Assembly: GCA_026388365.1 (NCBI GenBank)
Contig: JAPLJW010000179.1
Location: 1 to 5,301, forward strand
Origin: Deltaproteobacteria bacterium
GTDB lineage: Bacteria; Desulfobacterota; Syntrophia; Syntrophales; UBA5619
Direction: 5' to 3'
Length of the DNA: 5,301 bases
Part shown: positions 1 through 5,206 of the stretch, piece by piece
How the letters are laid out: each line of letters starts with the position of its first letter
Position numbering within the stretch: position 1 is the first letter of the stretch
The notes under the pieces: model-generated
Told to the model about the DNA's origin: nothing
What the model saw: only the letters and a program-made list of their open reading frames with translations
Database searches by the model: none
Position numbers and translations under genes: made by a program

Positions 1-2
1 AA

Positions 3-995
3 AGACTAACCGCACAACCTGGTCTGGAGATTATCCGCGGCGAGGTCACGGAAATCCCCGCGGAGGGAATCACGATCGTTGCATCCGGTCCCCTCACCTC
101 CGACGCCTTCGCCGGGAGCATCGCACGGATCACCGGCGGCGAGTACCTCTACTTCTACGACGCGATCTCCCCGATCGTCGAGGGGGAATCCATCGATTTG
201 AACCGTGTCTTTGCCGCCTCCCGTTACGGCCACGGCGAGGCGGACTACCTGAACTGTCCCATGGACCGGGAGACCTACGAGACCTTCTGGAAAGAGCTGA
301 CCCGGGCGGAGGAGGTTCCCCTCCGCGCCTTCGAGGAGATCAAATGCTTCGAAGGGTGCCTCCCGATCGAGGTGATCGCCCGGCGGGGGATCGAGACCCT
401 CGCCCACGGGCCGATGAAGCCGGTCGGCCTCATCAACCCAAGGACGGGCGGCCGGCCCCATGCCGTCGTCCAACTCCGCCGGGAGGACCGGGATGGAATC
501 CTCTACAACATCGTCGGGTTTCAGACGAAGTTGACCTGGCCGGAGCAGCGGCGTCTCTTCCGGATGATCCCCGGCCTGGAAAACGCGGAATTCGCCCGCT
601 ACGGCAGCGCCCACCGGAACACCTTCCTCAACGCCCCGACCCTCCTTTCGGAAACGCTTCAGCTCCGGTCGCAGCCGCGGCTTTTTTTTGCCGGGCAGAT
701 CACCGGCGTGGAGGGGTACGTCGAATCCGCAGCGATGGGCCTCCTCGCGGGACTGAACGCCGCCCGCCTTGTCGCCGACCGAGCGGGAATCACCCCGCCG
801 CGGGAAACGGCCCTGGGGGCGCTCGTCGCCCATATCACGAATGCCGACCGGAAGACCTTTCAGCCGATGAACGTGGCCTTCGGCCTCTTCCCGCCGCTTC
901 CCGGGCGCATCCGGAAGAAGGACCGGGGGGGCCATTACGCCCGGCGCTCGCTCGCCGCCCTCGCGTCATGGAAGGCGACAAATTCGGCCGTTTGA
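3..995 (+). CDS. trmFO: TrmFO, folate-dependent tRNA (uracil-54-C5)-methyltransferase, 5'-truncated by the window edge
   Basis: Cytoplasmic flavoenzyme that makes 5-methyluridine at position 54 (T-loop) of tRNA, using methylenetetrahydrofolate as carbon donor and FADH2 as reductant. The reading frame is open from base 3 and ends at TGA 993-995, giving 330 codons. Family members are about 435-450 residues, so roughly 110 N-terminal residues, including the GxGxxG FAD-binding start, lie outside. Visible family motifs in order are [47 protein letters not shown], and the C-terminal FAD-contacting stretch [19 protein letters not shown]. The Cys in FEGCLPIEV (codon 357-359) corresponds to the catalytic cysteine described for the Bacillus enzyme (C226). 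The tail [18 protein letters not shown] is also typical. There is no frameshift or missing key residue in the visible part. A TTG at 198 is internal, not the start. The next gene on this strand, rmuC, begins 205 bases later, so co-transcription is uncertain. Confidence 0.95.
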   Translation, partial: RLTAQPGLEIIRGEVTEIPAEGITIVASGPLTSDAFAGSIARITGGEYLYFYDAISPIVEGESIDLNRVFAASRYGHGEADYLNCPMDRETYETFWKELTRAEEVPLRAFEEIKCFEGCLPIEVIARRGIETLAHGPMKPVGLINPRTGGRPHAVVQLRREDRDGILYNIVGFQTKLTWPEQRRLFRMIPGLENAEFARYGSAHRNTFLNAPTLLSETLQLRSQPRLFFAGQITGVEGYVESAAMGLLAGLNAARLVADRAGITPPRETALGALVAHITNADRKTFQPMNVAFGLFPPLPGRIRKKDRGGHYARRSLAALASWKATNSAV

Positions 996-1025
996 TGTAG
1001 ACTGGCAACCACGCTCGGGGACAGG

Positions 1026-1054
1026 TGGGGACACCTTGCCGCAAGGTGTCCCCA
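1026..1054. repeat. 29-base palindrome, REP-like inverted repeat
   Basis: Two perfect 14-base arms, TGGGGACACCTTGC (1026-1039) and its reverse complement (1041-1054), flank a single central C. Just before it, GGGGACAGGT (1017-1026) abuts GGGGACACCT (1027-1036), a near-tandem 10-base repeat. No T-tract follows, so it does not look like a standard intrinsic terminator, although it is 31 bases after the trmFO stop. I recall similar GGGGACACCTT palindromes as dispersed repeats, often beside REP-associated (IS200-like) transposase genes, in deltaproteobacterial genomes. That link is from memory, and no transposase is in this window. Confidence 0.6.
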
Positions 1055-1087
1055 GGCCCGAAGGGAAAGGCGATGGGGGAGGGGGCT

Positions 1088-1116
1088 TGTTCCGGACGCC
1101 CGAAGGGATCGGAACA
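1088..1116 (+). repeat. second intergenic hairpin between trmFO and rmuC
   Basis: TGTTCCG (1088-1094) and CGGAACA (1110-1116) form a 7-bp stem. Its 15-base interior contains CCC-GAA-GGG, which can form a small inner stem. The same 11-mer GCCCGAAGGGA occurs at 1056-1066, right after the larger palindrome, and again at 1098-1108. The two units may belong to one composite repeat element. No T-tract follows it. Function unknown. Confidence 0.3.
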
Positions 1117-1188
1117 TGTTACCGAAACGCCATCCGGATTTTTACGAAGCCGTCAAGAATCAAAACCGGGTATACGGAAACCCTTGTC

Positions 1189-1193
1189 GAGGA
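1189..1193 (+). promoter_or_regulatory. Ribosome binding site fixing the rmuC start
   Basis: GAGGA lies 7 bases before ATG 1201. The frame stays open for another 55 codons upstream, through the palindromic repeat, but that extension is not protein-like. The ATG at 1201 starts directly with the expected membrane anchor, so 1201 is preferred over any upstream start. Confidence 0.7.
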
Positions 1194-1200
1194 TAAGGTC

Positions 1201-2442
1201 ATGGATGGTTTGCTCCTGGTTATCGTCATCGTCCTTTTGATTGTGATCGCAATGATCCAGATTTTCCTGCTGGTTCGCAAAGTCCCCGTCGATCTGAACC
1301 CTGTCCAACAGGCCCTGCGATCGGTGGAGCAATCGGACGAGCGCACGGAGCGATCCGTCCGGGAGGAGATCGCCAAGAACCGGGAGGAGACGGCCGGGGC
1401 GCTCCGGCAATCCCGCGAAGAGCTTGCCGGCGCGCTTAAAGGGGTCGGGGACACGCTATACGGGCAGGTCGGTGTTCTCACGCAGACCACCGATCAAAAG
1501 CTCGACATGTTGAGAGAGGCCGTGGAACAGCGTCTTCAGGCGATTCAGGCGGATAACACGAAGCAACTGGATCAGATGCGGGCGACCGTGGATGAGAAGC
1601 TCCAGGGTACGCTGGAGAAGCGGCTGGGCGAGTCCTTCAGGCAGGTCAGCGAGCGGCTGGAGCAGGTCTCCAAGGGGCTGGGGGAGATGCAATCCCTGGC
1701 GACCGGCGTGGGCGATCTGAAGAAGGTGCTGACGAACGTGAAGACGCGCGGCACATGGGGCGAGGTGCAACTGGGCGCCATGCTGGAACAGGTGCTCACG
1801 CCGGACCAGTATGCCGCCAACGTGGCCGTGAAAGAGGGCGGCGAGCGGGTGGAATTCGCCATCAAGCTCCCGGGCCGGGGCGAGGATGAAGAGATTGTCT
1901 GGCTTCCCGTTGATGCCAAGTTCCCCGTGGAAGACTATCAGCGCCTCATGGATGCGCAGGAGAAGGCCGATGCCGAATCCGCGGAGGCCGCCTCAAAACA
2001 GCTTGAGACGCGCATCAGGCAATGCGCGGGAGATATCTGCAGCAAGTACCTGAACCCGCCGAAGACGACCGATTTCGGCATCCTCTTCCTGCCCACGGAG
2101 GGCCTGTTTGCCGAAGTGATCCACCGCACCGGTCTGGTCGAATTCGTCCAGCGGGAATGCCGGGTGGTGATCGCCGGACCGACCACGCTTTGGGCGCTTC
2201 TCAACAGCCTGCAGATGGGTTTCCGGACGCTGGTGATAGAGAAACGGTCCAGCGAGGTCTGGAACCTGCTGTCGGCGGTCAAGACGGAGTGGATGAAATA
2301 CGGGGATGTTCTGACCAAGGTGCAGAAAAAGATCCACGAGGCATCCGATACCATCGAACAAGCGCAGACACGAACACGGGCCATCGGGCGTAAATTAAAG
2401 GATGTGCAGGAATTGCCCGCCGCGGAGGCCGAATCGGAATAG
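1201..2442 (+). CDS. rmuC: RmuC family DNA recombination protein
   Basis: A 413-residue protein. Residues 3-25 are a single hydrophobic N-terminal segment (LLLVIVIVLLIVIAMIQIFLLV), a membrane anchor. About residues 40-175 are rich in E, Q, K, R and heptad-like leucines with repeated REE/REEL patterns, consistent with a long coiled coil. The RmuC core follows: KTRGTWGE (181-188), VKEGGERVEFAIKLPG, WLPVDAKFP (D238 and K240, fitting the D-x-K part of a PD-(D/E)xK nuclease-like fold), DFGILFLPTEGL, and VVIAGPTTLWALLNSL. This layout and length are normal for the family, whose E. coli member limits inversions at short inverted repeats. The biochemical activity is not firmly established. The gene has its own ribosome binding site, and a REP-like inverted repeat lies just upstream. 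Start 1201 was chosen by the ribosome binding site and the anchor. Confidence 0.93.
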   Translation: MDGLLLVIVIVLLIVIAMIQIFLLVRKVPVDLNPVQQALRSVEQSDERTERSVREEIAKNREETAGALRQSREELAGALKGVGDTLYGQVGVLTQTTDQKLDMLREAVEQRLQAIQADNTKQLDQMRATVDEKLQGTLEKRLGESFRQVSERLEQVSKGLGEMQSLATGVGDLKKVLTNVKTRGTWGEVQLGAMLEQVLTPDQYAANVAVKEGGERVEFAIKLPGRGEDEEIVWLPVDAKFPVEDYQRLMDAQEKADAESAEAASKQLETRIRQCAGDICSKYLNPPKTTDFGILFLPTEGLFAEVIHRTGLVEFVQRECRVVIAGPTTLWALLNSLQMGFRTLVIEKRSSEVWNLLSAVKTEWMKYGDVLTKVQKKIHEASDTIEQAQTRTRAIGRKLKDVQELPAAEAESE

Positions 2443-2443
2443 C

Positions 2444-2489
2444 CCTTAACGTCATGGCGTCATGGTGCTAAGGCGCTGTAAAGACCTTA
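2444..2489 (+). promoter_or_regulatory. Candidate operator for the ribbon-helix-helix antitoxin
   Basis: An exact tandem 8-base repeat, CGTCATGG at 2450-2457 and 2458-2465, lies between the rmuC stop and the antitoxin start. It is flanked by CCTTA (2444-2448), TAAGG (2469-2473) and CCTTA (2485-2489), which form inverted pairs. Ribbon-helix-helix antitoxins usually repress their own operon by binding short tandem or inverted sites in this position. No convincing -35/-10 pair was found, so the transcription start is unknown. The assignment rests on position and repetition only. Confidence 0.4.
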
Positions 2490-2501
2490 GGAGGTTACAC
2501 C

Positions 2502-2735
2502 ATGGAAGCTGGAACGAAACGAGCCACGATCTATTTCGATTCTGCCTTGCACCGGGCGTTGCGGATGAAGTCGGCGGAGACTTCCCGATCGGTTTCGGAA
2601 TTGGTCAACAATGCCGTTCGGGAAACCCTCGCCGAGGATGCTGCGGACCTTGCGGCATTTGAGGAGCGGGCCAACGCGCCGTTGATCGGTTATGAGGACA
2701 TCCTGAAGAGGCTTAAGAAAGATGGCCGAATATAG
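2502..2735 (+). CDS. Ribbon-helix-helix (CopG/RelB-like) antitoxin, orphaned
   Basis: A 77-residue protein. AGGAGG (2489-2494) sits 7 bases before ATG 2502, a strong ribosome binding site. Residues about 6-45 fit a ribbon-helix-helix domain: a short strand (RATIYFD) followed by two helices, with the turn around SRSVSELVNNAV. Such proteins dimerise and bind operator DNA. The C-terminal half (EERANAPLIGYEDILKRLKKDG) is the kind of tail that wraps a RelE/ParE-type toxin. The following toxin frame overlaps this gene by 14 bases (2722-2735), the usual antitoxin-first arrangement, but that toxin is broken. The antitoxin itself shows no damage, so it may persist as an autoregulator, as protection against a related toxin elsewhere, or as a recent remnant. 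The family call is good; the exact subfamily is not resolved. Confidence 0.85.
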   Translation: MEAGTKRATIYFDSALHRALRMKSAETSRSVSELVNNAVRETLAEDAADLAAFEERANAPLIGYEDILKRLKKDGRI

Positions 2736-2820
2736 GATTTTCTTTTGAAAGTCTGTCCGGCAGGACATCGAAAAGATTCCCAGGAAATCTCTTGAACAAA
2801 TCATGAAGCGCATCGCGGCA
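2722..2820 (+). pseudogene. Broken RelE/ParE-type toxin, N-terminal fragment with in-frame stop
   Basis: The frame starts at ATG 2722 inside the antitoxin gene and reads MAEYRIFF, then TGA (2746-2748), then KSVRQDIEKIP and RKSLEQIMKRIAA up to about 2820. This matches the first third of RelE/ParE-type toxins, which commonly read MAEYRIFFKKSVxKDxxKIP. The TGA stands where a lysine is usual. Beyond 2820 the family pattern (a proline-rich loop, then the basic strands with the catalytic residues) is absent, and the sequence switches to an unrelated gene remnant. A full toxin is about 85-90 residues, so some two thirds is missing. TGA is an ordinary stop in the neighbouring genes (trmFO ends with it), so recoding is unlikely. 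Even with readthrough, the product would lack the active site. Confidence 0.75.
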
Positions 2821-2822
2821 TG

Positions 2823-2930
2823 GATCATGTGCTGCATGCCTATCTGGAATTGACGCGGGAAATGGTGGAAGCGGCGCTTCAATATGCAGCGACGGTGATC
2901 GACGAAAAAAAGGTGTTGGCTCATGCTTGA
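2823..2930 (+). pseudogene. C-terminal remnant of a DUF433-type antitoxin
   Basis: Thirty-five codons read DHVLHAYLELTREMVEAAL, then QYAATVIDEKKVLAHA, and stop at TGA 2928-2930. This matches the end of DUF433 proteins, where YPxLTxExVxAALxYAA is the signature. These are small antitoxins of about 75 residues, often paired with DUF5615 PIN-like toxins. The upstream half with the DNA-binding helices is missing; in this frame a stop occurs at 2793-2795. An ATG at 2820-2822 is in frame and could give a 36-residue peptide, but it has no ribosome binding site. No DUF5615-like start (a MKxLxDEN-type sequence) follows, so the partner is gone too. The fragment abuts the broken RelE-like toxin almost directly, which suggests a deletion that joined two neighbouring TA loci. 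Confidence 0.6.
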
Positions 2931-2966
2931 AGCAACGCCTGAAATTACCTTTTTCCGGCACGCGCC

Positions 2967-3329
2967 TTATGCCGCGAGCCGGATCGTTGTTTCGATCTCG
3001 TCCCAGGGGACGAGGAAAAGGCCGTCGGCGTTTTTTTCGATGAGTCCGATCGTCTCCAGGATTTTGACGTCATCATAGACGTTCTTGTAATGGCGCTGCA
3101 ACTGCTTCGCTAGGGCGTTGATGCTCAAAGCGCCCGCTTTATGGAGCGCTTCGAGAAGCTCAAACCGCTTCGGCGTCAGGTACTGGAGGAGGGTTTTGAT
3201 ATCGTTGAAATAGAGGCGCTCCACCGGTTTCTCCGGAACAAGGTCCCTGTCGATCTTTTTTGCCATCTCCTGCGCTTCGGCGAAAAACTCATCCGTTGAC
3301 TTGATTCCGATCTTGAAATCTCTGTTCAT
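2967..3329 (-). CDS. Winged-helix (HVO_A0114/MarR-like) antitoxin of a TumE-type TA pair
   Basis: A 120-residue protein. Its ATG (3327-3329) has AGGGGG (3337-3342) 7 bases upstream. Residues about 40-108 form a winged helix: YLTPKRFELLEALHKAG (50-66), then SINALAKQLQRHYKNVYDD (69-87), the helix-turn-helix with its recognition helix, then KILETIGLIEKNADGLFLVP (89-108), the wing. This pattern is typical of the HVO_A0114 family of putative DNA-binding proteins, often encoded after DUF6516 toxins. The acidic N-terminal segment (residues 10-38) may contact the toxin. It is the second gene of a two-gene operon, 16 bases after the toxin stop, and probably represses the promoter at 3646-3674. The reading frame shows no damage. 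The DNA-binding fold is clear; the antitoxin role is inferred from its partner. Confidence 0.8.
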   Translation of the reverse strand: MNRDFKIGIKSTDEFFAEAQEMAKKIDRDLVPEKPVERLYFNDIKTLLQYLTPKRFELLEALHKAGALSINALAKQLQRHYKNVYDDVKILETIGLIEKNADGLFLVPWDEIETTIRLAA

Positions 3330-3345
3330 GGCGAAACCCCCTGAA

Positions 3346-3621
3346 TTACAAATTATTTATATCATTCATAAAATCTGAAAGCAGCGACCCGATGTCGCGG
3401 AACGGATATGGCGACTCCCCGTCCGCCTGATGCCTGTGATCTCCCTTGCCCTTTTCATTGTCGTACCGGACAAAGCATGTACCGTCCGTTTTGCCGAAGA
3501 AGAGGCGATATTTATAACTGTGACCGCAGCCCGGCAAGGGGGATGGCACTCTCCAGATGACGATTTCTGTTATCAAATCGGAGACGACGTGTTTGTAACG
3601 CATCAACAGTTCGGCATCCAT
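3346..3621 (-). CDS. TumE/DUF6516-family toxin of a type II TA pair
   Basis: A 91-residue protein. ATG 3619-3621 is preceded by AGAAGG with 6 bases of spacing. The family signature is present: HSYKYRLFFGKTDG (34-47), then VRYDNEKGKGDHRH, then ESPYPF and a C-terminal LLSDFMNDINNL helix. The dense charged and histidine block DNEKGKGDHRH is the most conserved part and probably the active or RNA-binding surface, though I know of no settled catalytic mechanism. I recall this family being named TumE in recent domain databases, with a DNA-binding antitoxin downstream. It is the first gene of its operon, the reverse of the classical antitoxin-first order, as in HigBA. Base composition in and around the gene is visibly more AT-rich than dinB or trmFO, consistent with horizontal acquisition. 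No frameshift or stop is seen, so it looks functional. Confidence 0.8.
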   Translation of the reverse strand: MDAELLMRYKHVVSDLITEIVIWRVPSPLPGCGHSYKYRLFFGKTDGTCFVRYDNEKGKGDHRHQADGESPYPFRDIGSLLSDFMNDINNL

Positions 3622-3622
3622 G

Positions 3623-3651
3623 TATAGCCTTCTGCGCTATATGGCTATATG
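3623..3651 (-). promoter_or_regulatory. Candidate operator of the TumE-type TA operon
   Basis: An exact tandem 8-base repeat GCTATATG occupies 3636-3643 and 3644-3651. A third, inverted half-site TATAGC lies at 3623-3628, making a palindrome with GCTATA at 3636-3641 (7-base spacer). The array covers the proposed -10 element and the leader just before the toxin start, where an autorepressing antitoxin would act. Binding has not been shown; the call is from position and repetition. Confidence 0.5.
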
Positions 3652-3674
3652 TGCCATATCTTTTCTGAAGTCAA
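3646..3674 (-). promoter_or_regulatory. Sigma70-type promoter of the TumE-type TA operon
   Basis: Read on the minus strand, TTGACT (3674-3669) is separated by exactly 17 bases from CATATA (3651-3646). The -35 matches consensus at 5 of 6 positions. The ATG of the toxin lies about 25 bases past the -10. The -35 hexamer overlaps the dinB stop codon (3671-3673), so the TA operon begins right at the end of dinB. Confidence 0.6.
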
Positions 3675-4996
3675 GCATTTTTCAATCCCTGTGTCTCCGC
3701 CTGCAACAGCGGCAGGCCCAGGTGTTTGCGGCGGGTCTCGCCGTAGAGTTGCGTCTGTTCGCGGACGGTGGGCGTTCCGCGGCGGCCTTTGCCCCGGACC
3801 TCGAGAGGGTGGGAGGCGCCGAGGTGGAGGGTGTGCTTCCCGTATTTCCCGGAGAGGGTGTCGACCGCCTCGTAGAGCTCCCGGATCTTCTCCGCCCGGA
3901 GGGGGTCTTCGAAGAGGGAATACTGGATCCGCGTATCCTGGACGAGGTCCATCAGCACGACGCCGGTCGCCCGGTAGATCCCGTAGCGCTTGTACATCCC
4001 GTTGAACAGGCCGCGGAGGAGCTCGGAGAGCTCCAGCGGAAGGGAAGAGGGGCGGTTGAGTTTCGCCTCCCGTCCCTCCGTGTCGAAGTTCTGCTTCTTC
4101 AGGAAGGCGGCGATCCGCCGGGGGGCGAGGCCGTAGCGCCGCGCCTTGATGCAGGCCGACTCCAGGTTCCGCAGCAGGTGGGCGAAGAGGTAATCCTGGT
4201 CGGAGGTCGGCGGGGCAAAGGTCTTGGTCTTGCTGATCGAGATGTAGATGCTCTTCTCCTCCGGAAGGACCGGATAGACCGACTCCCCCCGGAGCTCTTG
4301 CCAGATCTCCACGCCCGGCTTCGTGAACCGCTCCCGAACCGTCTTCTCGGGCATGCGGGCGAACTCCAGCGCGGTTCTGACGCCCATCTTGGCGAGGTAA
4401 TCCGCCGTCGCCGGACCGATCCCCCAGACCTTCTCCGCGGGCAGCGTCTCCAGATAGGCGGCGATGGCCCTCCCGGGGATGACGGTGAAGCCGGAAGGTT
4501 TGCGGTGTTTGGAGGCGACCTTGGCGAGGACCTTCGTGAGGCTGAGGCCCGCCGAGACGGTGATCCCCAGCTCCCGCCCGATTTCCTGCTGGATCTTCAG
4601 GGAGATCGATTCATAGGAGGCCCGGAGGGCCCGCCGCATCCCGGTCAGGTCGGCGAAGGCCTCGTCGATGGAGTACTCCTCCACCTGGGGGGTGAAGCGG
4701 CGCATGATGTTGAACATCCGCCGGGAGAAGAGGCTGTAGGTCTCGTAGTCGGAGGGGAGAACGATCAGCCCCGGACAGATCCGCTTCGCCTCGTGGAGGG
4801 CGACCCCGCGCTTGATCCCCAGCTTCTTGGCCGCGTAGCTCGCGCAGGCGACGATCCCCCGCTCTCCCCCCGTGATGATCGGTTTCCCCTTCAGCGCCGG
4901 GTGGATCGCCTCCTCGCAGGAGGTGAAGAAGGCGTCCCCGTCGACGTGGAGGATCGCCCGGGGCCAGTTGTGGAGGCTGAAAATGGTCTCATTCAT
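3671..4996 (-). CDS. dinB: DNA polymerase IV (Y-family translesion polymerase)
   Basis: A 441-residue error-prone polymerase that copies past damaged template bases. The palm holds HVDGDAFFTSCEE (17-29): D19 is the first metal ligand, F24 the steric gate corresponding to F13 of E. coli Pol IV. SIDEAF (109-114) supplies the catalytic D111 and E112. The fingers motif ASYAAKKLGIKRG (52-64) and the thumb helix-hairpin-helix around EKVWGIGPATADYLAKMGV (188-206) are intact. The little-finger domain spans about 245-355. QYSLF (358-362) fits the sliding-clamp-binding consensus QLxLF. G20 stands where many Pol IV proteins have Met. E. coli Pol IV has 351 residues; the extra tail follows the clamp motif. 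ATG 4996 is preferred because little sequence precedes the palm motif, although its ribosome binding site is weak (CAGG only). It is expressed from the promoter at 5048-5074, probably under LexA control. The gene is GC-rich like trmFO. Confidence 0.95.
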   Translation of the reverse strand: MNETIFSLHNWPRAILHVDGDAFFTSCEEAIHPALKGKPIITGGERGIVACASYAAKKLGIKRGVALHEAKRICPGLIVLPSDYETYSLFSRRMFNIMRRFTPQVEEYSIDEAFADLTGMRRALRASYESISLKIQQEIGRELGITVSAGLSLTKVLAKVASKHRKPSGFTVIPGRAIAAYLETLPAEKVWGIGPATADYLAKMGVRTALEFARMPEKTVRERFTKPGVEIWQELRGESVYPVLPEEKSIYISISKTKTFAPPTSDQDYLFAHLLRNLESACIKARRYGLAPRRIAAFLKKQNFDTEGREAKLNRPSSLPLELSELLRGLFNGMYKRYGIYRATGVVLMDLVQDTRIQYSLFEDPLRAEKIRELYEAVDTLSGKYGKHTLHLGASHPLEVRGKGRRGTPTVREQTQLYGETRRKHLGLPLLQAETQGLKNA

Positions 4997-5047
4997 GGCG
5001 CGGCCTGTTCCGAATAAAAAATTGCTTGCCTTTTCCCGATTTCAGAT

Positions 5048-5074
5048 ATAATAGAACCATCGTTCTATTGTCAA
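5048..5074 (-). promoter_or_regulatory. dinB promoter
   Basis: On the minus strand a perfect TTGACA (5074-5069) is followed, after a short 15-base spacer, by TATTAT (5053-5048), 5 of 6 to consensus. An alternative reading uses a 17-base spacer and the poorer TTATAT. The dinB ATG lies about 50 bases downstream. The region is markedly AT-rich relative to its surroundings. The spacer is occupied by the LexA-like palindrome, which suggests tight repression. Confidence 0.65.
5050..5069. promoter_or_regulatory. LexA-box-like SOS operator in the dinB promoter
   Basis: Perfect 8-base arms AATAGAAC (5050-5057) and GTTCTATT (5062-5069) flank CATC. The core GAAC-N4-GTTC is that of the Bacillus-type LexA (DinR) box CGAAC-N4-GTTCG, though the outer bases here are A/T rather than C/G. 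It covers the spacer and parts of both promoter hexamers of a gene that is SOS-induced in many bacteria. Binding by LexA is inferred; lexA is not in the window. Confidence 0.65.
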
Positions 5075-5124
5075 GGGATTTTTCAAAACCGGAGACGGTT
5101 TCGCAGAAAGTCGGCAAGTCGTCA

Positions 5125-5154
5125 TTGACAGGGCGGGGGAAAAGAGGTTAGTTT
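5125..5154 (+). promoter_or_regulatory. Possible pgpA promoter
   Basis: A perfect -35 TTGACA (5125-5130) is followed by an 18-base spacer and TAGTTT (5149-5154), a weak -10 with 3 of 6 matches. It would start a transcript about 45 bases before the proposed pgpA start. The poor -10 makes the call tentative. Confidence 0.35.
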
Positions 5155-5192
5155 ACCGCCGGTGTGCGGTATTTACCGCCCGGCTCTGCCGG
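5152..5192 (+). repeat. Direct and inverted repeats in the pgpA leader
   Basis: TTTACCGCC occurs at 5152-5160 and again at 5172-5180, spaced by 20 bases. Between them GCGGTA (5166-5171) pairs with TACCGC (5154-5159) as a 6-bp hairpin. Next comes CCGGC-TCT-GCCGG (5180-5192), a 5-bp hairpin ending a few bases before the pgpA ribosome binding site. These could be a regulator site or leader structure. No known motif is recognised. Confidence 0.25.
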
Positions 5193-5206
5193 AGAAGAGA
5201 GGTTCC

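Noticed and set aside
6..935. Long minus-strand open frame (309 codons) opposite trmFO
   Set aside because: Its translation is low-complexity (rich in G, R, P, D, E) and resembles no family, while the plus strand carries clear TrmFO motifs. GC-rich codon bias on the real strand leaves the antisense frame free of stops.
1026..1054. Intrinsic terminator for trmFO
   Set aside because: The stem is strong, but no run of T follows on either strand. The bases after it are purine-rich and GC-rich.
1036..1200. N-terminal extension of RmuC by 55 residues
   Set aside because: The extension translates the palindromic repeat and a Gly/Lys-rich stretch. The ATG at 1201 has a good ribosome binding site and begins with the expected membrane anchor.
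2746..2748. TGA as a recoded codon (selenocysteine or alternative code) in the toxin frame
   Set aside because: The expected residue there is lysine, the downstream part of the toxin is missing anyway, and trmFO and dinB use TGA as a normal stop.
2923..3080. Start of a DUF5615 PIN-like toxin overlapping the DUF433 remnant end
   Set aside because: The frame from ATG 2923 reads MLEATPEITFFRH and then runs antisense to the winged-helix gene. It lacks the N-terminal LxDEN-type motif of that family.
3430..3627. 65-codon plus-strand open frame across the TumE-like gene
   Set aside because: It is antisense to a gene with clear family motifs, and I saw no ribosome binding site or similarity for it.
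3620..5017. 465-codon plus-strand open frame opposite dinB
   Set aside because: The composition is repetitive and charged (G, R, D, E, P, L), with no motif, and the opposite strand has every catalytic motif of Pol IV. It is a shadow frame.
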